64,000 nt of DNA from Bordetella petrii (GCF_017356245.1 NZ_JAFMZZ010000001.1:93072-157071); one strand, 5' to 3'. Numbered from the stretch's first letter, positions 43,045 through 53,692 are shown. Translations and numbers: made by a program. The notes: generated by a model not told the origin, from the sequence alone.

Positions 43045-44772
43045 ATGAACGCACACGACCGCACCAGCGCCAGCCACGACGGCGCCACGTTTACCCGCCA
43101 TGACCCGGGCCGCCGCATCGCGGCGCCGACGGGCACCCGGCTGAGCTGCAAGAGCTGGCTTACCGAGGCGCCTTTTCGCATGATCCAGAACAATCTGCAC
43201 CCCGACGTGGCAGAGCGCCCCGAAGACCTGGTGGTGTACGGCGGCATCGGGCGGGCCGCGCGGAACTGGGAATGCTTCGACCAGATTCTGGCCTCGCTGA
43301 AGGAACTGGAGGCCGATGAAACGCTGCTGGTGCAATCGGGCAAGCCGGTGGGGGTGTTCAAGACGCACGCCGACGCGCCCCGCGTGCTGCTGGCCAATTC
43401 CAACCTGGTGCCGAAGTGGGCCGACTGGGAACACTTCAACGAGCTCGACCGCAAGGGCCTGTTCATGTACGGACAGATGACGGCGGGCAGCTGGATCTAC
43501 ATCGGCAGCCAGGGCATCGTGCAGGGCACCTTCGAAACCTTCGCCGAGGCGGGCCGGCAGCATTACGGCAACGATCTGTCGGGCCGGTGGATATTGACGG
43601 CCGGCCTGGGCGGCATGGGCGGCGCGCAGCCGATGGCGGCCACGCTGGCGGGCGCCTGCTCGCTGACCATAGAGTGCCAGCAGAGCAGCATCGACTTTCG
43701 CCTGCGCACGCGCTATGTCGACAAGCAGGCCCGCGACCTGAACGACGCGCTGGCGCTCATCGCGCACCACACCGCGCGCAAAGAGGCGGTGTCGATCGCG
43801 CTGCTGGGCAACGCGGCCGAGGTCTTGCCCGAGCTGGCCCGGCGCGCGGCGGCGGGCGGGCCCAGGCCCGACATCGTCACCGACCAGACCTCGGCGCATG
43901 ACCTGATCCACGGCTACCTGCCCCTGGGCTGGACCGTCCCGCAATGGAAGCAGGCCATGGCCGACGCCGGCCAGCACGCCAGGCTGAAAGACGCGGCCGC
44001 CCAGAGCTGCGCCGTGCATGTCCAGGCCATGCTCGACTTCCAGGCCATGGGCATTCCCACGGTCGATTACGGCAACAACATCCGCCAGGTGGCCTTCGAC
44101 GCCGGCGTCAAGAACGCCTTCGATTTTCCCGGCTTCGTGCCCGCCTATATCCGTCCGCTGTTCTGCGAGGGCAAGGGGCCGTTCCGGTGGGTGGCCCTGT
44201 CCGGCGACCCGGAAGACATCTACAAGACCGACGCCAAGATCAAGGCGCTGTTCCCGGCCAACAAGCAGACCTGCCGCTGGCTGGACATGGCGCGCGAGCG
44301 CATTGCCTTCCAGGGGCTGCCCGCGCGGATCTGCTGGCTGGGCCTGGGCGAACGCCACCTGGCCGGCCTGGCCTTCAACGAGATGGTGCGCAACGGCGAG
44401 CTCAAGGCGCCCATCGTCATCGGCCGCGACCACCTGGATACAGGCTCGGTCGCCAGCCCGAACCGCGAAACCGAAGGCATGCGGGACGGCACCGACGCGG
44501 TGAGCGACTGGCCGCTGCTCAACGCGCTGCTCAACACCGCGGCGGGCGCCACCTGGGTCAGCCTGCACCATGGCGGCGGCGTCGGCATGGGGTATTCGCA
44601 GCATGCCGGCATGGTCATCGTGTGCGACGGTTCCGAAGACGCCGATCGCCGCCTGGCGCGCGTGCTGGTCAACGACTGCGCCTCGGGGGTGATGCGCCAC
44701 GCCGACGCCGGCTACGAGCTGGCCATCGCCACGGCGAAGAAATTCGGGCTCAAGCTGCCGATGGTGAAATGA
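43045..44772 (+). CDS. hutU: Urocanate hydratase
   Basis: 575 residues, full length. The N-terminal [27 protein letters not shown], the NAD+-binding [32 protein letters not shown] and [22 protein letters not shown] are characteristic. It hydrates urocanate to imidazolone propionate using tightly bound NAD+. Begins 23 bases after hutH with AGGA upstream; the end overlaps hutD (ATGA). Confidence 0.97.
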   Translation: MNAHDRTSASHDGATFTRHDPGRRIAAPTGTRLSCKSWLTEAPFRMIQNNLHPDVAERPEDLVVYGGIGRAARNWECFDQILASLKELEADETLLVQSGKPVGVFKTHADAPRVLLANSNLVPKWADWEHFNELDRKGLFMYGQMTAGSWIYIGSQGIVQGTFETFAEAGRQHYGNDLSGRWILTAGLGGMGGAQPMAATLAGACSLTIECQQSSIDFRLRTRYVDKQARDLNDALALIAHHTARKEAVSIALLGNAAEVLPELARRAAAGGPRPDIVTDQTSAHDLIHGYLPLGWTVPQWKQAMADAGQHARLKDAAAQSCAVHVQAMLDFQAMGIPTVDYGNNIRQVAFDAGVKNAFDFPGFVPAYIRPLFCEGKGPFRWVALSGDPEDIYKTDAKIKALFPANKQTCRWLDMARERIAFQGLPARICWLGLGERHLAGLAFNEMVRNGELKAPIVIGRDHLDTGSVASPNRETEGMRDGTDAVSDWPLLNALLNTAAGATWVSLHHGGGVGMGYSQHAGMVIVCDGSEDADRRLARVLVNDCASGVMRHADAGYELAIATAKKFGLKLPMVK

Positions 44773-45371
44773 TGCGGCGCTACGCACTGGCCGAGCTGCC
44801 TGTCACGCCCTGGAAAAACGGCGGCGGCAGCACGCGCGAGGTCGCATGCTGGCCGGCCGGCGCCGGCCTGGACGATTTCGATTGGCGCGTGTCGATTGCC
44901 AGCATCGATGCGCCCGGGCCGTTTTCACGGTTTCCGGGCGTGGACCGGGTGATCGCCCTGCTGGAAGGCGAGGGCGCGCACCTGCGGGGCGAAGGGGTGG
45001 ACCACCGCCTGGATGTGCCGCTGCGGCCGTTCGCGTTTTCGGGCGATGCCGCGATCGATTGCACGCTGCTGGGCGGCGCCTCGACCGATTTCAATGTCAT
45101 GAGCCGGCGCGGCAGGCTGCGGGCCGAGGTGCGGGTCTTTTCTTGCGCCGCGGCCATGCCCGCGGCGCGCCACGGCGTGCTGGTGGCAGTTCACGGGGCA
45201 TGGCGCGCGGCCGGCCAGCGCCTGGCGGCGGGCGAGGGCCTGTGGTGGGCCGACGCGCCGAACGCATGCAGCTTGACACCGCTTGCCGGCCATGAGCAAC
45301 TGCATGATGGCAAGCCTGCGCAAGCGCCGCGGCTGCTTGCGGTGATCTGGCGTAGCCAGCCGGAGGAATGA
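44769..45371 (+). CDS. hutD: HutD family protein
   Basis: 200 residues, cupin-like HutD family. [16 protein letters not shown] at the N-terminus and [24 protein letters not shown] are its marks. It is found in hut operons and in Pseudomonas is thought to adjust histidine utilisation, perhaps by binding formiminoglutamate or urocanate; no catalytic role is established. Tandem ATGATG start. It is coupled at both ends: ATGA overlaps with hutU and hutI. Confidence 0.93.
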   Translation: MMRRYALAELPVTPWKNGGGSTREVACWPAGAGLDDFDWRVSIASIDAPGPFSRFPGVDRVIALLEGEGAHLRGEGVDHRLDVPLRPFAFSGDAAIDCTLLGGASTDFNVMSRRGRLRAEVRVFSCAAAMPAARHGVLVAVHGAWRAAGQRLAAGEGLWWADAPNACSLTPLAGHEQLHDGKPAQAPRLLAVIWRSQPEE

Positions 45372-46597
45372 TGCGCGATTTCGACAGCCTGCCTTCTGCC
45401 GATGGCGTGTGGTCGGGCCTGCGCGGCCTGGACGGCCAGCCCTGCGCCATTGTGGTGTCGCAGGGCAACATGGCATGGGTGGGCGCGCCCGAAGCCATGC
45501 CGGCCATCTACGCCGGCATGCCCCGCCACGACGGCGGGGGGGCCCTGGTGTCGCCGGGGCTGGTCGACTGCCATACGCACCTGGTCTATGGCGGCCAGCG
45601 CGCCCATGAGTTCGCCATGCGGCTGGCGGGGGCAAGCTATGAACAGCTGGCCCGGGCCGGCGGCGGCATTGTTTCCAGTGTGCGCGCCACGCGCGAAGCC
45701 AGCGAAGACGCCCTGTTCGAGTCCGCGTCCCGGCGGCTGCAGTGCCTGCTGGACGAAGGCGTGTGCGCAATAGAGATCAAGTCGGGCTACGGCCTTGCGC
45801 TCGAGCACGAGCGCAAGCAGCTGCGCGTGGCCCGCCGCCTGGCTGGCGCGCATGGCGTGACCGTGCGCGCCACGTTCCTGGGCGCGCACACGCTGCCGCC
45901 GGAATACGCGGGGCGCAGCGGTGAATATATCGACCGGGTCTGCAAAGAGATGCTGCCCGCCCTGCATGAAGAAGGCCTGGTGGACGCGGTGGATGTTTTC
46001 TGCGAGCGGATCGCTTTTTCCCTGGCGGAAACCGAGCAGGTATTCGAGGCGGCGCAGGCCCTGAACATTCCCGTCAAGCTGCATGCCGAACAGCTTTCCG
46101 ACATGGGCGGGGCGGCGCTGGCGGCGCGCCATGGCGCGCTGTCGTGCGACCATCTCGAACATCTGTCGGGCGACGGCATCCGGGCCATGCAGGCCGCCGG
46201 CACCGTGGCGGTATTGCTGCCCGGCGCCTACTACACCTTGCGCGACACCTGCTTGCCGCCCATCGAGGCGCTGCGCGAGGCGGGCGTGCCCATGGCGGTC
46301 GCCACCGACCACAATCCGGGCACGTCTCCCGCCCTGAGCCTGCTGCTGATGGCGAACATGGCGTGCACTTTGTTCCGCCTGACCGTGCCCGAGGCCATCG
46401 CCGGCATCACCACCCATGCCGCGCGCGCGCTCGGCCTGGAACAGAGCTTCGGCGTGCTGGCCGCCGGCCGGCCCGCAAACTTCGTGCTGTGGGACCTGGC
46501 CGACGCGGCCGAACTGGCGTACTGGTTCGGGCAGCGTCCGGTGCGCGGCATCGTGCGCAACGGCAAACTGGCGCGAACGCCGTCCGGCGCCGCGTGA
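45368..46597 (+). CDS. hutI: Imidazolonepropionase
   Basis: 409 residues, amidohydrolase superfamily. Metal ligands His69 and His71 ([11 protein letters not shown]), [30 protein letters not shown] and the catalytic Asp in [10 protein letters not shown] are visible. It opens imidazolone propionate to formiminoglutamate. The start overlaps hutD by 4 bases. No hutG, or hutF plus a deformylase, follows it, so the next step must be encoded elsewhere. Confidence 0.96.
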   Translation: MMRDFDSLPSADGVWSGLRGLDGQPCAIVVSQGNMAWVGAPEAMPAIYAGMPRHDGGGALVSPGLVDCHTHLVYGGQRAHEFAMRLAGASYEQLARAGGGIVSSVRATREASEDALFESASRRLQCLLDEGVCAIEIKSGYGLALEHERKQLRVARRLAGAHGVTVRATFLGAHTLPPEYAGRSGEYIDRVCKEMLPALHEEGLVDAVDVFCERIAFSLAETEQVFEAAQALNIPVKLHAEQLSDMGGAALAARHGALSCDHLEHLSGDGIRAMQAAGTVAVLLPGAYYTLRDTCLPPIEALREAGVPMAVATDHNPGTSPALSLLLMANMACTLFRLTVPEAIAGITTHAARALGLEQSFGVLAAGRPANFVLWDLADAAELAYWFGQRPVRGIVRNGKLARTPSGAA

Positions 46598-46668
46598 TTC
46601 GCGCCGCTCGGCAGAGCGGGCCGGCGGCGGCCGGCGCAGACACGCCCTCTGCCGGCAAGCCTGAATAG

Positions 46669-46702
46669 ACATGCATTATCATGTACCAAAATCCATGTAC
46701 AT
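46669..46702. promoter_or_regulatory. HutC operator region at the hutC start
   Basis: Two palindromic elements: ACATG-CATTAT-CATGT (46669-46684) and the ATGTACAT core within CCATGTACATCC (46693-46704). They resemble the hutH operator and lie right against the hutC start codon. Auto-repression is the simplest reading. Confidence 0.5.
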
Positions 46703-46704
46703 CC

Positions 46705-47466
46705 ATGTCTAAAAACTCAATCGCTCCCGGTCACCGGCTGCCCAAGTCGGCGCCCTCGGCCCTGTATCAGCAGGTGCGCAACTACATCGACGACAAGATC
46801 ACTTCGAAAGAGTGGGTTGCCGGAGACCGCGTGCCGTCCGAGCACGAACTGGTGGCGCAGTTCGGCATTTCCCGCATGACGGTGAACCGGGCGCTGCGCG
46901 AGCTGGCGGAAGAGGGCCGCGTGGTGCGCGTCGCCGGGGTGGGCACCTTCGTGGCCGAAGAACGCCCGCAGTCGACCCTGCTGCAGATCGCGAACATTGC
47001 CGAAGACATCCGGCAGCGCGGGCATCGCTACCGGTGCAAGATCCTGTCGGTCGAGCTCGTGCCGGCCACGCCCGAGGTGGCCAGCGCCATGGGCCTGCAC
47101 ACGGGCCAGCAGGTGGCCCATTCGCGCTGCATTCATTTCGAGAACGACGTGCCGGTGCAGTTTGAAGACCGGTTCGTCAACCCGCGCATGGCGCCGGACT
47201 TCGCCAGCCAGACCTTTGCCGCGGAAACCCCGGCGGCGTACCTGCTGCGGGCGGTTCCGGTGCAGGAAATCGAACACGTGGTCGAGGCGACCTTGCCCAA
47301 CAAGCGGCAAGCCGCGCTTTTGCAAATGGAAGAGACCCAGCCCTGCCTGGTCCTGTTCCGGCGCACCTGGACAGACCAGACGGTCGTGACGATGGTGCGC
47401 TGCTACCACCCCGCCAACCGGTACCGCCTGGGCAGCCGCTTTCCGGTAAACGGCGCCGGCCGGTAA
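46705..47466 (+). CDS. hutC: HutC-type GntR-family repressor of histidine utilisation
   Basis: 253 residues from ATG 46705. Winged helix near 20-85 (HELVAQFGISRMTVNRALREL) and a UTRA ligand domain downstream (VPVQFEDRFVNPRMAPDFAS; VEATLPNKRQAALLQ; LVLFRRTW). HutC is released from DNA by urocanate. An in-frame ATG at 46681 would add eight residues (MYQNPCTS) and place the operator inside the gene; neither start has a good ribosome site, so the start is uncertain. Confidence 0.93.
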   Translation: MSKNSIAPGHRLPKSAPSALYQQVRNYIDDKITSKEWVAGDRVPSEHELVAQFGISRMTVNRALRELAEEGRVVRVAGVGTFVAEERPQSTLLQIANIAEDIRQRGHRYRCKILSVELVPATPEVASAMGLHTGQQVAHSRCIHFENDVPVQFEDRFVNPRMAPDFASQTFAAETPAAYLLRAVPVQEIEHVVEATLPNKRQAALLQMEETQPCLVLFRRTWTDQTVVTMVRCYHPANRYRLGSRFPVNGAGR

Positions 47467-47758
47467 CAAGGGCGGCCGCCGCCGCGGCGCCCAATCGCAA
47501 TTCCTCTCGGCATCCAGAGGCTCCAGCTACCCGCCGGGCCAGGGGCGAGCTCATGCTTGCGGCTTGATTGTTGATCATTTTTGAATTTACAAGCCAATTT
47601 CCCTGCATTTATTCGTTGTGGATCAAATGCCATCATGCTCTCCATGAGTTCGACGGCGCGGCGAGCATCGTGGCCGGCGACGGCTCGTCGCTGAGCCGGC
47701 ACGCCATCCAGGCCCGGGCGCCGGCCGGCTGTTACCCACTTTATTCACCGGAGCCCAC

Positions 47759-48520
47759 ATGAATTCCAGCAATCCTCTGTCCCCATCGTCGCCTGGCCGC
47801 GCCGCCATCGTTACCGGCGCATCCAGGGGAATCGGCCGCGCCATCGCCCTGCGCCTGGCCGCCGACGGCTTTCGCGTCGTGGTCAACTATGCGGGCAACG
47901 CGGCCAAGGCTGATGAGGTCGTCGCCGCCATCGGCGCCGCGGGCGGGCAGGCCATTGCCGTGCAGGCGGATGTATCCCGGCCCGACGACGTGCAGCGGCT
48001 GTTCGCCACGGCAATCGAATCCTTTGGCGCGATCGGCGCGGTGGTGCACGGGGCCGGAATCATGCCGAGCGCGCCCATCGCGCCGGAAAGCATCGATGCC
48101 TTCGATCGCGCCGTTTCCACCAACTTGCGTGGCGCCTTTCTGGTACTGGGCCATGCCGCCCGCCATGTGCAAGCCGGGGGCCGCATTGTTGCAATTTCAA
48201 CCAGCGTAATCGCGAAATCCTTTCCCTTGTACGGCGCCTACATCGCATCCAAGGCCGGGGTAGAAGGCCTGGTGCGCGTGCTGGCCAACGAAGTGCGTGG
48301 CCGGAACATCGCCGTCAATGCCGTGGCGCCGGGCCCGGTGGCTACCGAGCTGTTCATGGACGGCAAAACCGCGGAACAGATCACGCAGCTGGAAAAAATG
48401 GCGCCGTTGGAGCGCCTGGGGCAGCCGGAAGATATCGCCGGCGTGGTGTCGTTCCTGCTGGGCGTCGATGGCGGCTGGGTGAACGGCCAGGTCGTGCGCG
48501 CCAACGGCGGGTTCGCCTGA
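47759..48520 (+). CDS. Short-chain dehydrogenase/reductase
   Basis: 253 residues, classical SDR. TGASRGIGRA (around 19-28) binds NAD(P)H, with NLRG at the centre, catalytic Ser in ISTSVIA, and the YIASK motif carrying Tyr and Lys. The C-terminal region (VDGGWVNGQVVRANGGF) is typical of 3-oxoacyl-ACP-reductase-like SDRs. GGAG precedes the ATG. Substrate unknown. It starts a plus-strand row with DUF1097, DoxX and LysR genes. Confidence 0.92.
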   Translation: MNSSNPLSPSSPGRAAIVTGASRGIGRAIALRLAADGFRVVVNYAGNAAKADEVVAAIGAAGGQAIAVQADVSRPDDVQRLFATAIESFGAIGAVVHGAGIMPSAPIAPESIDAFDRAVSTNLRGAFLVLGHAARHVQAGGRIVAISTSVIAKSFPLYGAYIASKAGVEGLVRVLANEVRGRNIAVNAVAPGPVATELFMDGKTAEQITQLEKMAPLERLGQPEDIAGVVSFLLGVDGGWVNGQVVRANGGFA

Positions 48521-48555
48521 GCGCACGGATTCTTACCCAGCCAGGAGACAGACAA

Positions 48556-49053
48556 ATGGCAAACCACCCCGCATCCACGCATCTGAAAGTGGTAATCGGC
48601 GAAGCCGTGATCGCATCATCGGCCGCCACGCTCAGCACCGTTGCGCTCGAAGTGCCCGTCTGGGCCATGTTCGTGGGCTGGATATCCTTCTTCACAAGAG
48701 GGCTCAACCTGAAGCAGGGAATGATCAACCTGGCCTGCGTGCTGATCGGGCTGGCGCTGGGCACGGGCGCCGCCCACGTCATGGCCGTGCTGACGCCGGT
48801 ACTGGGCGACTATGCCATCAGCGCGGTGGTTTTCATCATCACCGGCGCCGCGCTTTCGCTGGCGCGGGCGCCGGTATTCAACAACCTGCTCGGCTGCTTC
48901 CTGGGGCTGGTTGCCTACTTTGCCTATCACCAGCCGCCATCAGTATCGAAACTGGCCGTGTTGGCGATGGCCACAACGCTGGGCGCGACCGCCGCGTTTC
49001 TTGCGCATGCGCTGCAGGCGCGCATCCGGCAAAGAGCGCCTTCGGGCGGATGA
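48556..49053 (+). CDS. DUF1097 inner-membrane protein
   Basis: 165 residues with about five hydrophobic helices. VPVWAMFVGWISFFTRG near the N-terminus is characteristic of DUF1097 (YcdZ-like). Function of the family is unknown. AGGAG precedes the ATG; 35 bases separate it from the SDR gene. Confidence 0.8.
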   Translation: MANHPASTHLKVVIGEAVIASSAATLSTVALEVPVWAMFVGWISFFTRGLNLKQGMINLACVLIGLALGTGAAHVMAVLTPVLGDYAISAVVFIITGAALSLARAPVFNNLLGCFLGLVAYFAYHQPPSVSKLAVLAMATTLGATAAFLAHALQARIRQRAPSGG

Positions 49054-49073
49054 AGCTTCTCCAGGAGACTGAT

Positions 49074-49580
49074 ATGAACCTCTGCCAGCCCACGGCGCAC
49101 GCCCAAAGCAAACCGGCGCAACCCGAGCGCCTGCTGTTTCCCGCGCTGAAGCCGCTATACAGCCGGGCCGAACCCGTCTTGTACGCCGTATTACGCCTGG
49201 TCTTCGGCATCATCATGCTCACTCACGGCCTGCCCAAGGCCCTGGGAACCTCTCATGGGTCGATGGCCGATCCGATGGGCGGTTCGATCAACCTGATCCA
49301 GAATGTCATGGGGCTGCCTTTCGCCCCGCAGCTGGCGTTTCTGGTCATGCTGCTGGAAACCGCCGGCGGGATCATGCTGGCTGCCGGCCTGGCAACACGC
49401 CCGGTCGCTCTGGCCATCTCTGTGCAGATGGCGGGCATCTGCTACGTGCTCGGTCCCACCTGGCCATGGATCGACCGCGGTATCGAATTTCCGGTGCTCA
49501 TGTTGTTTCTTGCCCTTTACATCGCCGCGCGTGGCGGCGGCCGCTATGCCGTGGACCGCAAGCTCAAGGTCTCGGTATGA
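49074..49580 (+). CDS. DoxX-family membrane protein
   Basis: 168 residues, four membrane helices. LRLVFGIIMLTHGLPKAL and LETAGGIMLAAGLATRPVAL are DoxX marks. DoxX proteins are small quinone-linked or redox membrane subunits of unclear role. ATG 49074 is preferred over the ATG overlapping the previous stop (49050) because AGGAG lies 7 bases upstream of it. Confidence 0.87.
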   Translation: MNLCQPTAHAQSKPAQPERLLFPALKPLYSRAEPVLYAVLRLVFGIIMLTHGLPKALGTSHGSMADPMGGSINLIQNVMGLPFAPQLAFLVMLLETAGGIMLAAGLATRPVALAISVQMAGICYVLGPTWPWIDRGIEFPVLMLFLALYIAARGGGRYAVDRKLKVSV

Positions 49581-49643
49581 TGCACGCAGCCCTTGCCGGG
49601 GTGGAAGGGCGCCTTGCGCCCAGCCCAACCACACTGGATCGCC

Positions 49644-50552
49644 ATGGACCGCTTTCTGGCATTGCAACTGTTCAATCGCATCGTCGAGCTCGGCAGCTTC
49701 ACCGAAGCCGCGGAAATGCTGAACGTGCCTCGCGCGACGGCGACCCACGCGATCAAGCGGATGGAAAGCCGGCTGGGAACGCGGCTGCTCGACCGCACGA
49801 CGCGCCAGGTAAAGCCCACGCTGGATGGCCAGGCTTTTTACGAGCGCAGCAAGCGCGTGCTGGCCGAACTCGAAGATGCCGAGTCGTCGCTCAGCACGCA
49901 TATCGCCGATCCGCGCGGCACGCTGCGGCTGGACGTGCACGGCGTGCATGCAACGACGATACTGCTGCCGCGCATCATCGAATTCCGGGAACGCTATCCG
50001 AATATCGATGTGGTGCTCAGCAGCGGCGACCGCCTGGTAGACCTGGTCAGGGAAGGCATCGATTGCGTGGTGCGGGCGGGCCAGCCGCGCGATTCGTCGT
50101 TGATCGCCAGAAAGCTCGCGGACCTGCCGGAAATCATCTGCGCCAGCCCGGAATACCTGAAGCGGCATGGAACGCCGCGGCATCCCCGCGATCTGGAGCA
50201 GCACCAGGGGGTCGGTTTCTTTTCCCGCGGCAATGACTATCGTTATCCGTTCTCGGTCATCATGGACGGCAATGTGCAAGAGTTCAAGGCCAGCGGCTGG
50301 ATTTCGGTCAGCGACGCGGAATGCTATACCAGCGCCGCGCTGGCCGGCTGCGGGCTGATCCAGGTGCCGCGTTTCCGGCTCGAAGAGCACCTGAAGGCGG
50401 GAAGGCTGGTGCAGGTCTTGCCCGAATGGGCGTGTCCGGCGCTGCCCATTTCCGCGCTCTATCCCTTCCATCGCCAGCTTTCTCCCCGCGTGCGGGTGTT
50501 CATCGACTGGGTGCGCGAACTGTACGCGGAAAGATTCGGCGGCCCCGGCTGA
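49644..50552 (+). CDS. LysR-family transcriptional regulator
   Basis: 302 residues. N-terminal helix-turn-helix (FTEAAEMLNVPRATATHAIKRME) and a substrate-binding domain of the CrgA/DsdC-like branch (GTLRLDVHGVHATTILLPRI; LIARKLADLPEIICASPEYL). It lies in the same direction just after SDR-DUF1097-DoxX, which it may regulate, and ends before a strong terminator hairpin. The ATG is the one heading MDRFLALQLF, the conventional LysR beginning. Confidence 0.92.
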   Translation: MDRFLALQLFNRIVELGSFTEAAEMLNVPRATATHAIKRMESRLGTRLLDRTTRQVKPTLDGQAFYERSKRVLAELEDAESSLSTHIADPRGTLRLDVHGVHATTILLPRIIEFRERYPNIDVVLSSGDRLVDLVREGIDCVVRAGQPRDSSLIARKLADLPEIICASPEYLKRHGTPRHPRDLEQHQGVGFFSRGNDYRYPFSVIMDGNVQEFKASGWISVSDAECYTSAALAGCGLIQVPRFRLEEHLKAGRLVQVLPEWACPALPISALYPFHRQLSPRVRVFIDWVRELYAERFGGPG

Positions 50553-50593
50553 TCAGCCGCTCATGCCTGCGGGGCGCTACCGCGTGGAAAATG

Positions 50594-50630
50594 AAAAAGC
50601 CTGATGGCTCGTCGAGCGATCAGGCTTTTT
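50594..50630. terminator. Bidirectional rho-independent terminator
   Basis: AAAAAGCCTGAT ... ATCAGGCTTTTT forms a stem with a GC-rich centre; T-runs follow on both strands (a second run at 50633-50639 on the plus strand). It ends the LysR transcript on the plus strand and the tRNA operon on the minus strand. Confidence 0.85.
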
Positions 50631-50638
50631 GAATTTTT

Positions 50639-50715
50639 TGGCGGAGCGGACGGGACTCGAACCCGCGACCCCCGGCGTGACAGGCCGGTATTCTAACCAA
50701 CTGAACTACCGCTCC
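50639..50715 (-). tRNA. tRNA-Asp (GTC)
   Basis: 77 bases including an encoded CCA. The sequence folds to a standard cloverleaf with acceptor GGAGCGG/CCGCTCC, anticodon GTC in the loop CTGTCAC, and TTCGAGT in the T arm. It closely resembles E. coli tRNA-Asp. It is the last of three tRNA genes in one minus-strand transcript. Confidence 0.97.
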
Positions 50716-50752
50716 GCAGCGGTGTACTGCTTTTACTGCTTGCCAGTAATAC

Positions 50753-50828
50753 TGGCGTCCCCTAGGGGATTCGAACCCCTGTACTCACCGTGAAAGGGTG
50801 ATGTCCTAGGCCTCTAGACGAAGGGGAC
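50753..50828 (-). tRNA. tRNA-Glu (TTC)
   Basis: 76 bases including CCA. Acceptor GTCCCCT/AGGGGAC, anticodon TTC within CCCTTTCACGG, T arm GGGGTTCGAATCCCC. It nearly matches E. coli tRNA-Glu. Middle gene of the array. Confidence 0.97.
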
Positions 50829-50861
50829 CCGGACCTGCCGTACTGCTTCTTCGCTTTGGAC

Positions 50862-50937
<76 letters not shown>

Positions 50938-51022
50938 GTTTTCCTGAACATTGCCTGCATTTGGCGGTGTTTTTGACACCGTTGTTGCCGGTTTTGTTTA
51001 GTGCCGTTGGCGAAGAAACGAG

Positions 51023-51051
51023 ATTATGCACGACTTTTTTGGGGTGTGCAA
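51023..51051 (-). promoter_or_regulatory. Sigma70 promoter of the tRNA array
   Basis: On the minus strand TTGCAC (complement of 51046-51051) is followed after 17 bases by CATAAT (complement of 51023-51028). Both boxes are near consensus, and the spacing is optimal. It lies 86 bases upstream of tRNA-Ala. Confidence 0.65.
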
Positions 51052-51082
51052 GTTGGGGTAAAAAAATTCATCCACTGCGCAT

Positions 51083-52717
51083 TCAGGGCTTGCGGCGCCC
51101 CAGCGCGGCGGCCGCGACCAGGGCCAGCGCGATCAGCACCAGCACGGGCGTATCGCCGAAGCGCGCATAGGGCGTCAGCCCCGTCATGCCCTGCACCGAT
51201 ACCGGCAGGATGCCGGGCTGGTGGGCGGGCAGTTGGGCGGCCACGCGGCCGTGCGCGTCGATGGCGGCGGTGATGCCGGTGTTGGTGGCGGCCAGCATCG
51301 GCCGGGCGGTTTCCAGCGTGCGCAGCCGGCCGATCTGCAGGTGCTGGCGCAGCGCCCAGGTATCGCCGAACCAGCCCAGGTTGCTGACGTTGGCCAGGAT
51401 GGTGGCGCCGGGCTCGCCGTTGGGGCCGGGCCGCAGGGCGGGCAGCAGTTCGACGCCGAACAGGTCTTCGTAGCAGATGTTGAAGGCCACGTGCTGGTCG
51501 CGGATGTGGAAGGGCGCCTGGCGGCGCCCGCCCCGGTCGAAATCGCCCAGCGGGATGCTGAGCATGTCGACGAACCAGTGAAAGCCCGGCGGCACGTATT
51601 CACCCCAGGGCACCAGGTGGCGCTTGTCGTAGCGCAGCTCGGTGGCGCCGCTGCGCAGCTGCGCCAGCGGCGTCGCGGCGTCGAAGCCGATGACGCTGTT
51701 GGTGTAGCGGGTTTGCCCGTTGGCGCCGGCGCTGCGCAGCGGCACGCCCATGGCGACGGTGGCCTGGTTGCGCGCGGCGACGGCGCGCCAGGCTTCCCAG
51801 ACGCGCGGGTCGAGGCGGTCCTGGAAGACCGGCAGCACCGTTTCGGGCAGGATGATCAGGTCGGCCGGGGGGGCGGGCAGGGTGGCCAGTTCCAGGTGCC
51901 GGCGCAGGCCCAGTTCCATCAGGGCGGGGTCGAATTTCTGCGACTGCTCGACGTTGCCCTGTACCAGCCGCACCCGCAGCGGCTCGCCGCTGGGCCGCGA
52001 CCAGGCGATGCCGTGCAGCGGCCAGCCGGCGGCGACCAGCAGCAGGGCCAGGGCGCAGGCCAGCGCGCGCCGCGCGTCGGGGCGCCCGGCGTGGCCGCCG
52101 GCGCGCACGGCCTGCCACAGCCCGGCCAGCGCGGCGGCCGCGAATGCCGCCAGCAGCGCCATGCCATGCACGCCCAGCACGGGGGCCCAGCCGGCCAGCG
52201 GGCTGTCGACGTGGGCATAGCCGATGTTCAGCCACGGGAAGCCGGTCAGCACGGTGGCGCGCAGCCATTCCAGCAGGGCCCAGGCGGCGGCCCAGGCCAT
52301 GGCCGCCACCAGCAGGCGCCGCGACGGGTGGGGGTCGGGCTCGCCCTGGGCGGGCGGCGGGCACAGCCAGCGCGCCAGCACGCAGGCGGCGGCCGGGAAC
52401 AGCGCCAGGAAGCCCGACAGCGCCAGCACGCCGGCCACCGCCAGCGGCGCGGCCAGGCCGCCGTAGCGGTGCAGGCTGATGAATATCCAGTACAGGCCCA
52501 GCGAATAGCTGGCGAAGTTGAACAGCCAGCCGCACAGCAGCGCCTGGCCCAGGCGGGGGGCCTGCAGCGTGGCGTGCGCGGCGCAGGCCAGGGCGATGAT
52601 CTGCACCAGGGCCAGGGCCCAGGCCGGCAGCGGGCCGGGCGCGAAGGTCAGGGCGTGCGCGGCGCCCGCGGCCACCAGGCCCAGGGCTGCCCAGCGCGGG
52701 GTGCGGCCGGGCCTCAT
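51083..52717 (-). CDS. lnt: Apolipoprotein N-acyltransferase
   Basis: 544 residues. About seven N-terminal membrane helices are followed by the nitrilase domain with the catalytic triad Glu (LPETVLPVF), Lys ([14 protein letters not shown]) and Cys (NICYEDLFG). It adds the third acyl chain to lipoproteins on the periplasmic side of the inner membrane. ATG 52717 overlaps the corC stop (ATGA). Last gene of the miaB-phoH-ybeY-corC-lnt row. Confidence 0.96.
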   Translation of the reverse strand: MRPGRTPRWAALGLVAAGAAHALTFAPGPLPAWALALVQIIALACAAHATLQAPRLGQALLCGWLFNFASYSLGLYWIFISLHRYGGLAAPLAVAGVLALSGFLALFPAAACVLARWLCPPPAQGEPDPHPSRRLLVAAMAWAAAWALLEWLRATVLTGFPWLNIGYAHVDSPLAGWAPVLGVHGMALLAAFAAAALAGLWQAVRAGGHAGRPDARRALACALALLLVAAGWPLHGIAWSRPSGEPLRVRLVQGNVEQSQKFDPALMELGLRRHLELATLPAPPADLIILPETVLPVFQDRLDPRVWEAWRAVAARNQATVAMGVPLRSAGANGQTRYTNSVIGFDAATPLAQLRSGATELRYDKRHLVPWGEYVPPGFHWFVDMLSIPLGDFDRGGRRQAPFHIRDQHVAFNICYEDLFGVELLPALRPGPNGEPGATILANVSNLGWFGDTWALRQHLQIGRLRTLETARPMLAATNTGITAAIDAHGRVAAQLPAHQPGILPVSVQGMTGLTPYARFGDTPVLVLIALALVAAAALGRRKP

Positions 52718-53610
52718 GAACCGGATGTGGCCGGATCGGATCCGGGCGTGGCCGCGGAAGACGTGCGCTTGGCGCGCAGCCACAGCGCGCGGCGCGCATC
52801 GGCGCGGATGACTTCGATCAGCAGGTCGCCGTGCGCGGCGCTGTCGCCGCGCCGCGGGATGCGGCCCAATTGGCCGCCCAGCCAGCCGCCAACGCTGTCG
52901 TATTCATCGTCGGGCAGGTCGGTGGAGAACGTGTCGTTGAAGTGGCTGATCTCGGTGCTGGCCATCAGGCGCCATTGGTTGTCGCCTTCGGGAAAGATGC
53001 TTTGCTCTTCGTCGTCGTCGAATTCGTCTTCGATGTCGCCGACGATCTGCTCGAGCACGTCTTCCATGGTTACCAGCCCCGAGATGCCGCCGTGTTCATC
53101 GATGACGATGGCCAGGTGGTTGTGGCTGGCGCGGAAGTCGCGCAGCAGCACGTTCAGGCGCTTGGCTTCGGGAATGAAGACGGCCGGGCGGATCAGCGAG
53201 CGCAGTTCGATGCCGGGCTCGAGCATGCCGCGCAGCAGGTCTTTGGCCAGCAGGATGCCGATGATGTTGTCGCGGTCGTCTTCGTAGACCGGGAAGCGCG
53301 AGTGCGCGGTTTCGATGATGAACGCCAGCTGCTGCGGCAGCGGCTGCGATACGTCGAGCAGGTCCATGCGCGAGCGCGGCACCATGATGTCGGCGACGCT
53401 GCGCTCGGACATGGCGAGCGCGCCTTTGATCATGCCGTAGGATTCGACGTCGAGCAGGTCGCGGTCGTGGGCGGCGTCCAGGACGGCCTTGATGCCTTCG
53501 CGGTCCTCGGGCTCGCGCCGTACGAGGGCCAGCATGCGGTCTAGCAGGGATTTGGTGGGTTTCTGGGCGCGCGCGGCGTTCGCGTCGTTGGCAGGGTAGG
53601 GGTCAGACAT
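52714..53610 (-). CDS. corC: CorC/HlyC-type CBS-domain protein
   Basis: 298 residues. Two CBS domains ([15 protein letters not shown] and [30 protein letters not shown]) and a C-terminal CorC_HlyC domain. It lacks an N-terminal membrane DUF21 domain, as usual for YbeX/CorC. Linked to Mg2+/Co2+ homeostasis and to ribosome integrity in E. coli. Coupled to lnt. Confidence 0.95.
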   Translation of the reverse strand: MSDPYPANDANAARAQKPTKSLLDRMLALVRREPEDREGIKAVLDAAHDRDLLDVESYGMIKGALAMSERSVADIMVPRSRMDLLDVSQPLPQQLAFIIETAHSRFPVYEDDRDNIIGILLAKDLLRGMLEPGIELRSLIRPAVFIPEAKRLNVLLRDFRASHNHLAIVIDEHGGISGLVTMEDVLEQIVGDIEDEFDDDEEQSIFPEGDNQWRLMASTEISHFNDTFSTDLPDDEYDSVGGWLGGQLGRIPRRGDSAAHGDLLIEVIRADARRALWLRAKRTSSAATPGSDPATSGS

Positions 53611-53692
53611 CGTCCGGGCGGACAAGTTACGAAGAGCCCAGCATAACCGAATATCGGCTGCGAATTGTTACGACGGCGCGGCGCCGGCCGGC

